Of a stretch of DNA of 64,000 nt, positions 31,590 through 43,823 are shown one piece after another. The DNA is from Anticarsia gemmatalis (taxonomy: Eukaryota > Arthropoda > Insecta > Lepidoptera > Erebidae): positions 5,456,001 through 5,520,000 of the forward strand of contig NC_134745.1 of the NCBI RefSeq assembly GCF_050436995.1, in the 5' to 3' direction. A model generated the notes under the pieces. That model ran no database searches. It was not told the DNA's origin and saw only the letters and a program-made list of their open reading frames with translations. The translations under genes and the position numbers were made by a program. The stretch's first letter is position 1. Each line of letters begins with the position of its first letter.

Positions 31590-32080
31590 GGTCCAAAAAG
31601 GTCAATCAGCACCAATGCCACTGGTAATTAAGGCTTTATTTCACAAAATATTTCATTTTATTAAACTGTATGTAATATCCAACGGCGCATATAATTTTCA
31701 TTTTTTGTTTCACGATAAAATGCAGCGGCACATAAAATTGAATGTTGCACATATTACGCATTCAGATTCCCAAAGTGGCTGTAACACTGTAATATTGTTC
31801 ACTGAATTTGTCAAAATCAATGGTTTTTCAACAAAAAAAGAGGCTCAATCAGCACACTGTCTGAGCACCCCGTTTGATATTCTCCAATCGTAGGCATTCG
31901 CACAAAAGAAAATTGGTCAAGCGTTATATGTCCACTAGGCTGAACCGGTCCATTGTTCAATTGAAGAGGGGGTTTTATTCAAAGATATGTACAGTTGGCT
32001 ACGCCCGAAGATTTCTTAGGAAGCACCCTTAGCCACACAAAAGTTCCAATTGCCAGTCCTGATTGAATTAGACCCGTATC
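31590..32080. promoter_or_regulatory. Unique block with possible conserved words
   Basis: Contains TTTCACGATAAAATGCAG and GAATGTTGCACATATTACGC and little low-complexity sequence. A 101-codon frame (31588-31893) covers it but encodes nothing I recognise. Its texture is like that of conserved non-coding DNA; this is a weak inference. Confidence 0.2.
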
Positions 32081-34214
32081 TTTTGTTTGGTTAATATCGG
32101 CAATCGAAATTTATCGATTATCAGGAGAAAAATATACTTAGACGTTTGAAGAGCAAGCTTTTTCTATTGTCATATCGCCATAAATCCAGAAAATTAGTCT
32201 TTTATTATTCAGAAGTGCTTTTATTACATATCGTCACTTCAATTTTATAACTTAAAAATAGTACTTAATTCGTTCACACCCAGTTTATATTGTGAAAATT
32301 GAATCGCAAAGCACAAATAAGTGACTAATAAAAGTTAATATATATTTATCAAATAGATTCGGCAGCTTAATGTCGTCGTGCTTGGAATAACATCACCAAA
32401 ATAGAAGACCGAACGTAACAACACTGGAAATACTTAGTGTCCACGTGTTTACTGTCACGAAGATAACTGTTTTGATACTTGAGATTTTGTTTAAAAAAAA
32501 TACAGTATAAAGATACAAATTTTGGGCTTACATAATCGTTTGAAAACTAAATAATTGATTGAGGTAAGCCTAGAATTTTAATTTATTAAATTAGGTTACA
32601 TTTCAAAGCTATTTCAATAAATGAGAACGTTTTGAGTTTATTTTGTTTGGTAAGTTTTTTTACTGCTAGGTAGCAGTTACAAAAGCAACCTTTTCAGAGT
32701 TCCCAAAAAAAATGGAACCTGGTAAGAACATTTATTTGATAATTTAATATAAGTGTACATACGATTAACTAATAACTAATTGAATCTTTTACCTTTTTAA
32801 AACTGGAATTAACCAAACAGAAACACCCCCGTCACACAAAACGAACGTACTTAAAAATATACCTTCCAAATCGCTATATCATTTAATACTTTTTCACAGT
32901 TAAAGTAAAAGAAAAATAAACCTCCGCAAAGTATCAAGACTGGCGAGCCGAATTAAGATATGGTGCAAGGATATCCTGACAGGGGATTTCATTAGATGCA
33001 GCTTAACCACCAAGAGCAAACATTGGGGATGGAATCTTGGATATTTTCTCACTCCGAGATTTTTTCGTCATGTGCACTGAATTTTTATCACGTTGTACCT
33101 TTCAAGACACCTGGGTATCAGTTGATATTAGTTTTCTTATATTCTTAGGGATTTTTTATTCATATAATGTTTGCATTTTTGATAAATACGGCTTTATTAC
33201 TTTACTCTGTTGTCTCGATGTTTAGTAATGTGGAATTCGATATAATTATAGAAACCGTAAATAATAAATGCGTATCGCAAAAATAATAGTCTTAATTTTC
33301 TTGTGCCTCATATTTAAAGGACGTAATATAATGCTTAGAGTCGCAATTCGCTTAAAACCTTACGGGATTTAATCATTTGTATATCATCCAAAGCACGAGT
33401 CGTATTATTTACGCCTGTCAAAGCTTTCCCGTGAATTTGTCATCCCTCAACATTACGAAATCAATCTCTTCTCTCAAAGCAAACGTAACAAACACATCAA
33501 CAATACATCGCTAAAATATTACAAACGGGAATCGATCTTTAACGGAAAACACTTTCGTCCCCTTCCATTTCACTTATATGACGTTGAATAATGACGTGTG
33601 GCCGTAGAACAATAACTTTAGGTGCAAAAGAGTAGAACCAATCTCACTAAAGCATAGAGGGCCTTACAATGGAGTCGAATATGACAAAGTGTTTAAATCA
33701 AACGAACTTTGTTTCCACGTGTCAGGAAAGGGACGTAACTTCGAAGTTCCTGAAGAAATATGACCCGTTTTTCGCTTGAGCTGAGTTAGGTTATTCAATT
33801 AATCTTTTATGGTTTTGTAAAGTGCTATGTGTGTTGGAAGTATTGATCGAAAAATATATGTTGTAAGTTCGGTATTGGCCGTAAACATTTTTGTTGTGAT
33901 TGGACGATTTGCGAGAAATGGTTTTTCGTGTTGTAAGTTTGGCGAACATTTAATATTTTTAGCATTTGAGTCGATGTTTGTACCTATGTATTGTGTGATA
34001 GTTATAGTACACCAATACGTTATACTATTGTGTTACAAGCAAAAGTCGCCGTTGCCCCATCATTAGTGAAGTAGCGAAAGTTTAACAAACGCCCTCAATT
34101 TGATTAAGTAATTTCTGAAGATTTTTTAAATTATCATTAAATGGCTTTCCAAGGCATTCTTAATAATTTTGAACTTGTCAACGATTGAACTATTACTACT
34201 CATTCATCATATCG
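32081..34214. other. Unique AT-rich sequence
   Basis: No gene, TIR element or tandem array was recognised. Frames of 62 and 79 codons (33037-33225, 33827-34066) are hydrophobic and without known motifs. Confidence 0.4.
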
Positions 34215-34455
34215 TATGGTTAGTGGTCAACCTAGTGTCAAAGTTGTTCAAGCCGCCCGTAAGGCCTTTGACATGGCTTAACGACTGTTATCTTAGTAGA
34301 CAACAACCGGGACCGACTTTTTACGTGCCCTCCGAAGCACGGAGACGTCCAGCTCAAATACCACTATGCGGTCACCCATCTATAGAATGACCGCGCCAAG
34401 GTTTGCTTAACCCACAGATCGTTTACCGACCGGTGAGCGCAACTGGCTACGGCTA
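34215..34455 (-). mobile_element. 5S-rRNA-like interspersed repeat
   Basis: On the minus strand the sequence contains GTTAAGCAA, then GGCGCGGTCA, then GATGGGTGACCGC (complement at 34368-34380). These appear in the same order and spacing style as the internal promoter region (A box to C box) of animal 5S rRNA. The downstream part, with CTCCGTGCTTCGGAGGGCAC and GGTCCCGGTTGTTGTC, is a dispersed lepidopteran sequence by memory. This suggests a SINE whose head derives from 5S rRNA. It is not an intact 5S gene, because the 5-prime half does not match and the 3-prime half diverges at once after the C box. Confidence 0.6.
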
Positions 34456-35083
34456 ATAATTCAAGTAATAAATGATTATTTACTTTGATCTTTTGCAGCG
34501 CAATCAAGTGAATTCACTTATCGAATTCAGTCATTTATAAACGTTTAAGTTTTTACTTTGTTCAAATTTATTTCAAACATTTCGAAGGTAATCAATGAGC
34601 ATTTTACATGAATTTTGTATGACCCTAAAAGGCAATGCAATGATTTTTATAGCCAACTAAATCATTATTGTTAAGATTATCATGGTTTTTTGATGAAAGA
34701 CCAAAAAAAAATTGCGCGTTTCTGATTAATTCAAAATTTCAACTCTTAAAGATTATTTTTATACTACTTCGAATGTGTTATTATTATTGCAGAATTGTAT
34801 TGTTTTCTATGTCCTACAAAATTGTTTTTAAAATATAAGTAACTTACGTCCTTATTGAAAAACGATTACAATAAGCATCTTTAAAATACTTGCACGATTT
34901 CACTGCGCATTCCATTGCGTGCAACAATACAGAATGTGCATGGAGTAAGAATCAAAACAAAAATAAGAAAACCTTGTCAGAATCCGGTTCTTTCGCAATT
35001 GTAATCTTCAATATTTTCACTTTGTAAATCCTATACTGCAGTGTTTTACAACTATCAAATGAGTATTTTTTTTTTGTTTTAAA
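34456..35083. other. Unique AT-rich sequence
   Basis: No feature I can support. Confidence 0.4.
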
Positions 35084-35396
35084 AAGTCAACTCCCGCACT
35101 AATGCCCGGTTTCTGAGGCGTATTTATAGGTGCTTTATAGGTATTTTTTTATAAGTTTAAACGCTGTTGAACAGATAAACTACCGCTAGATGTACCTCAA
35201 ATACCGGGGGTAAGAATGCTTTTGTGTCGCGGGGACTTTGATAAACATACAAACAACGGACACAAAGTACAAGCAGACCCGAAACAACTATTTGTGGATC
35301 GTACAAATAATTGTCCCGTATACGAATCGAACCCACGACCCCCAGACGCAATCCTAGTTGCGTGGTGATCACCATAACCACTGCGCCACAGAGGTC
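35084..35396 (-). mobile_element. tRNA-derived SINE, copy 3, carrying a MITE
   Basis: On the minus strand this has the A box TGGCGCAGTGG (35378-35388), a B box with one change (GGTTCGATTCG), the post-head hairpin and the GTGCGGGAGTTGAC tail. Removing the MITE at 35103-35210 and one copy of the TAA target leaves about 202 bp, equal to the intact copy at 5799-6000. It lies 3.5 kb from copy 2, in opposite orientation. The 74-codon frame within it is not a gene. Confidence 0.85.
35103..35210. mobile_element. Tourist-like MITE inserted into SINE copy 3
   Basis: A 108-bp insert related to 17298-17411. The left end is TGCCCGGTTTCTGAGG and the right, complemented, CCCCCGGTATTTGAGGTACA. It shares the AAACTACCGCTA word and the TATAAGTTTAAAC centre. 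TAA is present on both sides (35100-35102 and 35211-35213) but once at the matching place in the intact SINE (CACTAAAAATTG), which confirms a three-base target duplication. It must be younger than the SINE it entered. Confidence 0.9.
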
Positions 35397-35726
35397 ACTT
35401 AATTATTAATATCATATCAAATATATTATCACAAAATAAAGTCTCTCTTACTCAAGATAATAATGTACAATCAAAATTTCTACATAAACATAAACGTTTG
35501 CAACAAGCATTCTAAACCACTTCAAGCTAAAATTGCTGTTAACTTATTAGGAGTAGTCTGAATCTAATAAATAAAACGGTATCTCCTAATCTAACCAAGT
35601 GCATCTAACGGCATTTCAGAGCAATGCTGGCTAACTTCTAAGCGCACCGCAGTCTTGTTTAATGGCATACGATCGATGTGTACTAGACTTTTATAGACCA
35701 GTCATATAGCTTGTGCACTATTATAT
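35397..35726. other. Unique AT-rich sequence
   Basis: No feature recognised. Confidence 0.4.
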
Positions 35727-35950
35727 TCGTACTTATATTATAACTAAGACAGTTTGACTGTCTGTACGTCTGTTTGTTTGTTATGCTTTCTCGGTGAAAC
35801 TACTAAACCGCATTTGATGATATTGAGTTCGAAGGTAATTGAAGCTCTAGGATACTTAGGATAAGAACTTCTTTTCCCAATGTTGCCCCACATGGTTCTA
35901 AAAAAGGGGGTGGAATTTTGTATAAGAGTGGAGTCGCGCTGGTAAACTAG
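35727..35950 (+). mobile_element. Short Helitron-like repeat with TC...CTAG ends
   Basis: Starts TCGTACTTATATTATAAC, continues through GTTTGTTATGCTTTCTCGGT and ends GGTAAACTAG followed by T. This is the same general family as 1441-1649 (CTGTTACGCTT there, TTGTTATGCTT here), in the opposite orientation. The base before TC is T rather than the expected A, so the start may be mutated or misplaced by a base or two. No coding capacity. Confidence 0.55.
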
Positions 35951-38739
35951 TCAATTGAAAGTTTATCGTTATATTTTCATATTATAATGCCGGTAATAAG
36001 TATTACTGGGGTTTATTCCCGGCTAGGAAAATAACGATAAAGCGTGTAGTGTTTTAGATTTAAGGTAATGACATTCGACTACTGTCTGCATAAAATTTTC
36101 ATCGGATTTGCATGTAGTTGTACTTATACTAGAGTAAATGGCTAGAGTAACACTGTTAGGTAAAATGTGGGTAAATTTTCTCACTATAAGGCATTGCAAC
36201 TTGCAACTTTATGAGCACATAATACATTAATATGATTATAAACTTTGGTTAATTATTGCAAGTAAAAGAAAATTTATATTAAATCCAATGTGCTGTCAAA
36301 CATGTCAATAATTATAAACTACTTTTAAAATCGTTTTTCACTTGTTTTTAATCACTTAAACCTATTTTTAACCAAATTGAAAATTATGCTACTGTAGCCG
36401 CACAACTTAAGGTAACAATTTATTATCATAAAAACGTTATCAATACGTTTTAACTGAATAACTACAATATAATTATTATAAGGTACCCATTGTAGTATTA
36501 GCAGCCAGTTACTGCTAAGGCCAAGAAAATCAAATGAACTAAATAAAGCCGTCGGCAAAATGTACGTAGAACATTGTATTTAATATTAACATTTAGGAAC
36601 CGACAGTTTCCTCGCAATGTCTAAATTACTAGACTGATTTTGACAAACGATCCGTTCCGACTGAAATACTTGCCTGTCATTGGGACTATTACTTTTCCTT
36701 TTTTACTTTTGTGGAAAAACAATGGACTGAAACAATTTATTTTGACGTGAGAGGGAAAACAGACCTTATTACGTGATTTTTTATTTTGTTGAAAGTAAAT
36801 TTACATTTAATTACAACATGATTTTTTATTATTGCTGCAATAACCATGTTATGTATATACCATACATATTCGTATTTGTTTGGGTAACTTCTTTCATCAA
36901 TTTTAATTCCTTTATTTCCTTCTCCTTATCATATCGCAACGAATTTGTCACAAATGCTACAATTTTAGATAACACCATATATTTTATTCAAGCTATAAAT
37001 ATACATAAGCGGTGTAAAACTTCAGTATCAAATAAAGCACCTGAATAATCAGTTGCCTAACAGAATGTTCTAGTTCATTACCTATTCGTATAGTTGCAGT
37101 AACACAACAAACTTCTCCTACAAATATTGTACCAACCGAAGTTGCATTAGAATATTTTCAGTACATTAAAACTATGAATATGCATGCATTCAGACCACTA
37201 CTAATTTATGCAATTGAAGTATGGGCTATGATTTTAGGTAAGAATGTTTTACCTTTAACTTGCTAAGCTTGGAGTTATATTTAAAAGCTGTTTACTTACT
37301 TTTAGTTCATAGATAAAAATATACTTACGCTGTAATTAAAATCATATTTTATAATAAAATAAATGATGTCAATTATTAGATTCGCATATCGGTTGTGCGT
37401 TTGTTTATGTTGGATTTATATTTCAATTAAATAATTTTGTATGCATCTTGCTTGCTTGATTACTAAAGTTGTACTAAGAAAGTAAGTGACATAGCATGTT
37501 ATACATAATATATTATTAAAATCAATGCTATAAAACTTTACACCTCTCGCTTGTATAATAAAACCTACAAAACTACGCGTTTAAGTGGAAACCGATACAG
37601 TATTTTTTAATTCACACGAGTTCATAAAATTTTACTGTCCAATATCTGTACGAGCTATTCCAATTATACATACATTCATGTTGTACTACGTTTAGCAAAA
37701 CAAGGGAATATTAGCTATAGCTGTCGGCATCTCGGCGCCCCTCCGAAACAATGATTACTAGGGGAGGAAATAAAAGAAACGGATGCACAGCCTCTTCTCA
37801 TATTGTCTTACCGAATTTGCTGACGTCATTTATTAGCCACTAACATAAAACATTTTTATGGGAATTGATATGAGACGGACGCCTCACAATAGTTGGAAGC
37901 TCTTTGTCGGAATAAGAACAAACGATTTATAGACGAATATAAAATTGTATTGCTAGACTGTTGTGCTCGCTTATTGCTGCGCTACATTTTGTGTTTAGTT
38001 CCGGGGTATATCGGTCGATGAGCTCGCTGTAATAAACTTCGAAATCGGGGTTAGACGTAATCTGATCATGGTCTAGACGGACTTTATATTATTAAAAACA
38101 AAACTATCAAACTTGGTCCTTCGAGCTATGATGAATGATAGAAAGTATAAATCAATCATCCTAAAGAAACAACGTTGCTTTACTACTACAATTGTAAGAT
38201 GGGTGTCCATTCAATATAACGCACACCCTTCTTTCGCAACCGCTAGTGCTTACGGAATAATGTGCTATAGCCAACTATCTCAATTGCCATTAACACTTAT
38301 GACACCCCTATAAAAGTCGCCCCAATCTGCTTAATGCTTAGGAGGATAGCAAGGAAAGAAAAATTAAGAAAACCAGGAATAGTTTTGAAAGCAGTGATAG
38401 GCGAAGCGAGCCAATTATTGTCTTTTTTATAAAAGGATTTAAATTAACTTCATGATTTTTAATCTCTCTCTTTTCTCGGTTCTCTTTATTTCAAGGTTTT
38501 GTCACACTGAAAAATATTATTTTGGATAAACTTGCAAGCTTTAACATTATTTAAACGGTGGACAGTCGTAATAACGAAAAGTTACTATGTTCTGAGTGAC
38601 AGCTCGTGACTGAAATAAGCTAAATATGGTAATCGTTTTCAAAATAAACTACAACAACATCGTCTGAGGCAATTATTTGTTTCCAATTGTAACCAGTCAG
38701 TTTGTAAGACAATTTCGTCCAATTAGCTTGAGAAGACAT
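35951..38739. other. Unique AT-rich sequence
   Basis: No gene recognised. The 91-codon frame at 36773-37048 is AT-rich and without motifs. A GC-richer patch lies at 37715-37775. Confidence 0.4.
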
Positions 38740-38900
38740 TTTGAATAGCGGGCAGGAAAACCCCTATAGGGTTTCAGTATCGCAATAGTGGGGGAGGCGA
38801 CGTGGCGTGCGACAAGTGACAAGTCTCGCGACGTGTACGGATAAGCAACCGCGAGTCTGGGCTACTGCGATTGTGACGTTTTGATCCTTCGAGAATATTA
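38740..38900. promoter_or_regulatory. CpG-rich block, candidate regulatory region
   Basis: Contains GGGGGAGGCGACGTGGCGTG, GACAAGTGACAAG and CTCGCGACGTGTACGG in otherwise AT-rich DNA, preceded by an AAACCC...GGGTTT inverted pair around 38758-38775. Function is inferred from composition only. Confidence 0.3.
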
Positions 38901-39879
38901 CTTGAGTTAGGTGCTATACTGAAGTAATCAATTTAGGAGACGCTGAGTACGTATTTCAAGGTGTTTGCGAGGACTAGTGAAGATCATTTTAAATATTCAA
39001 ACATAGTATGGAACTTTTGTTCACCAAAAATATATTGATAGTTTTATAATAATTTAATAATAATATGCTATAATACTTTGATAATTACGTAGTATGTTTT
39101 GAGTTGTAAGAAAACATTTTAACCACTCTAACTTAATTGCGTACATGATTACATGTAGTTAGAAACAAAATATGTTCGTTACTTAGGAATCTTATTCTAC
39201 GTAAAATATATACTCCTACATACAATTCATAAAAATAAAACTATACGATTTTTCTTTACTTATAACTCTGCTGAGTTGTTACTAAGAAAATAACTTCATA
39301 AGCAGCGTAACATAAAACAAAGCAATCTGTCGTTCCTAGAAAAGAAATTAGACCATTGCTAGTTACCTTCTCTACTTAACATAGCATGCTAATTACAGTT
39401 TTCACTATCTAAAGCTATAACGTTACCTGTTACTTCACATAGAGCCATGAAATTACAAATCATGTTATCACGAAGTTAAATAGGCGGAGCGCTTGCAATT
39501 GCATGTCTATAGGGAATTATGCATTACGTAAACTACGTGTTACATGCTCATAAACGGAGCTTCATAAAATAAATTTGATTGTGTTTGTTGTATGCGTTAA
39601 TAATCAGTAAATAACATTAATGTCCTACTTCTGTTACAAGCTTTTCCGGTCAAACGAGCGTTATTTATGTTCATTGTGTTTGGTCTGCGGTTGTTCAATT
39701 GTTAAAGAATTGTTTTTGAGCTTTTCATATTGTCGTAACAGAGGATTAAAATGTTGATGTGTTAATTCATTGATGCATCAACTACTTTTGTATTACGAGA
39801 TACTAAGAGAGACATAAAAGAAGTATTAAATATACGACGACAAAATAATAAAGTACCAAGACGGTTTATACCGCGATGA
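38901..39879. other. Unique AT-rich sequence
   Basis: No feature I can support. Confidence 0.4.
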
Positions 39880-40260
39880 CTAGACATTTTTACTTGTTCC
39901 GTCGTCGTTTGACGCCCCGCGACAGTGCGTTTTCATTATATGCAGCTTAGTGGCTACGGGTAAATAAAGCAGCCCATATTGCCGACTCGGCTTATTCTCA
40001 CGAATTCTATCCGCCACGCGAGCTCACCGACTATAATCCGCTTTTTACGATTCCACTCGCCGTACGTAGAATTTGAAATGAGAAAAATAACCTCAAATTC
40101 TTTGTGAGTTGCGGCTTTCGTGTTATGAATGAATTCTATAGTGGGAATATTTTTAGAATTTGAAAAGGACGTGCAGTTTTAAAGTGACGGGCCAAGAGCT
40201 GGTGAAGATTGATAACGTTGCGCCATCTAGCTGCAGATGTACGATCGTAAAGAACCATAA
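39880..40260. promoter_or_regulatory. CpG-rich block with CTCF-like core
   Basis: 39895-40065 is CpG-rich (GTCGTCGTTTGACGCCCCGCG, in part, and CCGCCACGCGAGC). At 40218-40234 TTGCGCCATCTAGCTGC contains, on the other strand, AGATGGCGC, the core also found at 25002-25016. A 97-codon frame starting at 40160 overlaps it but has no recognised domain. Confidence 0.3.
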
Positions 40261-41749
40261 CTCAAAATACAAGGATGTACAAACAGAAGTTTGTCAATTG
40301 TTGACACATACTCGTATTGAGACAAGGAAGACATATGAAGACAAGATCTCTCTCATAATTATAATTATGCGATGCTTGAAGAGTTACCTACATGAAAGTA
40401 GGCCTTTAAAAGATAAAAACCAACATATTATAATGTTCTGTAGGTTTATGTAAACATATAAAACAAATAACAAGTTCATACAGGTTCATCTTCAATTATA
40501 AAGCAAAATTAATGTATGATAAATTCGCCCATATAAGTCCAAATGTTAAAATCGTGGATACTTCGATTGGATGACTCAACATACAATTACTAGCGACTCG
40601 CATTGCTAGAAAGATTTATGATTGGCAATAAAATGTTCATACGACGAGATAAAACCTATAATAACATTCCCGAACCAATTAAATTACTATCCGAACTTAT
40701 CTTAGATCAAAGACATAAGATTGAGACACGCACACACAAACACTCGCGTTCGGAAATTTATTGAGTCGTATTAGTATGTAATATACAAAATGTTGGTCAA
40801 TATTTGAGCAGATTGTCTTTAGGACCATCAGTGATTCTAATATGTTTTTGATCTTATGACAGTACATAAACATAGTAATACAATAGGAATATCTAAAAAT
40901 AATATCGTAACATTTTAAAACGGTTCTTGTTTCTACAGTACGACTCAACCACTCCTAAATAAGACTTTACCTTCATATTAACCGTTAGTAATTTCAATAA
41001 TAGTTTTATTTAAACTTAACTTTAACCTTTATACATGTTACGTATTAAAAAGTAAGAACAATTTATTTCCGACTCCTTTTATACAGGTCTACATTGCCTT
41101 TTGGAACTATTTCTGTAAATTGAATACCAACTATAGCATATTCAAACACCGAATCCCATAAACCTACTAATAAAATCACCCCTTAAATAGTATAAAACAG
41201 TGGCACAACAAAACACCATGTTGAGGAGAGAAAAATACAAAAAAGTCCGCAATAATAGGATAATAATAAAACGACGAGTGTTAAGGGACCTCTATGCCGG
41301 GGACCTCAGACATGTCTTATTTCCTGCGGGACGGGGCGTTATGGCACTAGAGACGCACCTATCACGAACCTGAAAATTTAAGCTACGTTTTCATGGGGCA
41401 AACGGTTTGTGGTGTATTGTTAGCAGTTTGTGGCATATTTGAAAATCAGACTTAACTTTTTACGGTATGATTTTTAATTACAACAAGTTGTTTTTGTTTT
41501 GTTGTACCCTCTGACGCTGAAGAGCAGATATGCGTTCTAAATGTAACTTTTGCTAATTATTTTATGTCAGAAGTTACAAAATAATGCCTAAAAAGTATTA
41601 AAACTGTAGACTTAGAGCCTAAGAGGTGTATATATTACTTACAAACTACATAAATAAAAAATATTACAACCATGTCGAACAAAACAATTTTTACAACGGA
41701 AATAAGTGAATGGGATGCGTGCGGTGTATTGTAAAAGAAGAGATAATTT
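40261..41749. other. Unique AT-rich sequence
   Basis: No gene recognised. A GC-richer patch lies at 41280-41370 (GCCGGGGACC, GGGACGGGGCG). Confidence 0.4.
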
Positions 41750-41971
41750 CCCAACTAGCACACAAGCGCTATAACAAGCTGCACAATGGCCGGTTAAAGG
41801 ATTTTTATAACGCCTTAGGCTCCTTAGTAAGAAGTATAGTGGTTCTATAAGCGGCTACAGATCTCTTGTAGCGTCAAATAGGCCCATACTGTCCAGCTTA
41901 TAGCTCGACATTGGATCTACAGTGGTCGTAAATAGTAATTATAATAGTAAGTAGTATAGTAGTTATACAGG

Positions 41972-42128
41972 AGCGCTAAAATAAGATGAAGGTGGTATAA
42001 TCGCGCTACAAGAGCTTTTTCGCAGCTTCGTGGCGCTTACCAGCTGTTGTACAGAGGTGGTTAGCGCCACGAGCGTTCGAAAAAGCTCTTGCAGCGCGAT
42101 TATACCACCTTTACCTTATTTTAGCGCT
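41972..42128. repeat. Long hairpin, 66-bp arms
   Basis: The left arm, 41972-42037, begins AGCGCTAAAATAAG. The right arm, 42063-42128, is its complement with about five mismatches. They are separated by a 25-base loop. Outer ends begin with AGCGCTA, the same core word found elsewhere in the surrounding element, so the hairpin may be a structural part of it or a nested relative. Confidence 0.9.
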
Positions 42129-42807
42129 ACTGTGTAACGGTTATAAATGCTAACGCTCTAAATTAGTAATATGGTCGGTTTATTATGGTGTAAACTAAAT
42201 ATATTTTTTTTAAATGAATCATCAGTGACAAATGAGGAGACATTTTATTTTTACGGATTGGATTATTAAAATAACAAGTAGTTTATCGCTTTTATTTCTT
42301 TGTGTACGTGATATGAAAGTGCGAGTTCCAGTTTGCTGTCAATATATATGTATATTATCGTCAATATTTTCATGCGCCCTCAAAATATTCAGTTTTAAAT
42401 GCAAAAATTATATAGATATGTGGATTTGGAAATTGTATTTTGAACATAAATAAGACTTTGAGGGTTACAGATAATTTAATTAGGGTTATAGGTAATAAAA
42501 AATGATTTTAATTATGTTAACGTTACCAGGCTATAGATTTATATGATCTTCAAAAGATCGTAATAACCTCAAAAAATATGTTTACCAAATGCTATAATGG
42601 CGTCTCGATCAAGCAGCTCTCAGAGTTGGTTACATCTGCTCTAGCGCCTTAAGCTGTACAAAGGCTCTAGTGTTTGCTGTTGTAGACCTCAAGGTTCTGC
42701 AGTTGTGGCATAGGAGTGCTTCAATATAATTGTTTTGGTCGCACACCAGCATTTTACTCGTACTTTTAGGGGTCAGTCGTTGAATATTAAAATAGTTTGA
42801 AAATCAT

Positions 42808-43183
42808 TTTTTTTTATTTATTTTATTTGTTTTATTTATTTTATTTATTTTATTTATTTTATTTATTTTATTTATTTTATTTATTTTATTTATTTTATTT
42901 ATTTTATTTATTTTATTTATTTTATTTATTTTATTTATTTTATTTATTTTATTTATTTTATTTATTTTATTTATTTTATTTATTTTATTTATTTTATTTA
43001 TTTTATTTGTTTTATTTGTTTTATTTGTTTTATTTGTTTTATTTGTTTTATTTATTTTATTTATTTTATTTATTTTATTTATTTTATTTATTTTATTTAT
43101 TTTATTTATTTTATTTATTTTATTTACTTTATTTATTTTATTTATTTTATTTATTTTATTTATTTTATTTATTTTATTTATTC
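42808..43183 (+). repeat. 9-bp minisatellite (TTTATTTTA)n, about 41 units
   Basis: About 41 tandem units of the form TTTATTTTA. Variant units with G appear singly at 42829 and in a run of five at exact 9-base spacing (43009, 43018, 43027, 43036, 43045); one C variant sits at 43127. Because the period is a multiple of three, one frame stays open as a repeating Phe-Tyr-Leu peptide, which is an artefact of the repeat and not a gene. Confidence 0.95.
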
Positions 43184-43823
43184 TTTAAAAACAGTTGACA
43201 GACTGAACCACCACTGCACCTATGTAAATATATTATGATAATAATTTTAAGCTTTAGTATAAAGGTATATTACTCGGTTATAGCGCTTTAGGTGCTTAAC
43301 ATAATTCTGTAATCCCCATGGCTGTAAAAATGTTTCGAATGATACCTTATACATCAATTTGCCGTACAGAAGCCATATAAATATCTGATATAACGCTCAA
43401 GGCGCTATTAAAGACCTACGCATCTCTTTTATAGATGAGTAATACACTAGCCCTAAAAAAATCTGTTATAGAACCTAAGGCATTACAAAAAGCTTATTTA
43501 CGCTCTTGAGCGCTATAAGCGCAACGCATAACTCCGTTTAAACTCCTTTATCTCCTAAAGTCCCCTTATACAGTTAACGGTGTTATAGAAGATTCCATTA
43601 ACTCAGTTATACTTCCCTAGGCTGTCTAGCGATGCAATTACATGCTCTTATATCACTATAAGTCATTAGTTTCCTACTAAACGGCTACTGTCCCGCCTAG
43701 CTGTTAAAGGGTTTTTTAAATAGCTAGTATACAACTTATAGAGAATTGTACAGCATTTGAACGACTCTTATGCAACTATCAGGCTGTATAACGACTGTAT
43801 AAGCAGCTTGTGTGCTAGTTGGG

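Larger units (their letters stand above)
41750..43823. mobile_element. Candidate 2.07 kb non-autonomous DNA transposon
   Basis: The ends are perfect 18-bp inverted repeats, CCCAACTAGCACACAAGC at 41750-41767 and its complement at 43806-43823. The 10-mer AGCGCTATAA occurs at the left end (41765), again at 43509, and inverted at 43278. Looser relatives (TATAACGCCTTAGGC at 41807, TATAACGCTCAAGGCGC near 43393, TATAGAACCTAAGGC near 43468) fill both flanks. Such subterminal repeats typically bind transposase. The interior carries a 66-bp-arm hairpin and a long 9-bp minisatellite, but no transposase frame. No clear target duplication was found, so the superfamily is unassigned. A second copy would confirm the boundaries. 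Confidence 0.6.

Noticed and set aside
34360..34440. 5S rRNA gene
   Set aside because: Only the internal-promoter part resembles 5S; the outer parts do not, and the sequence continues as a dispersed repeat.
42797..43198. 133-codon frame encoding repeated Phe-Tyr-Leu
   Set aside because: It is the translation of a 9-bp minisatellite; the frame is open only because the period is a multiple of three.
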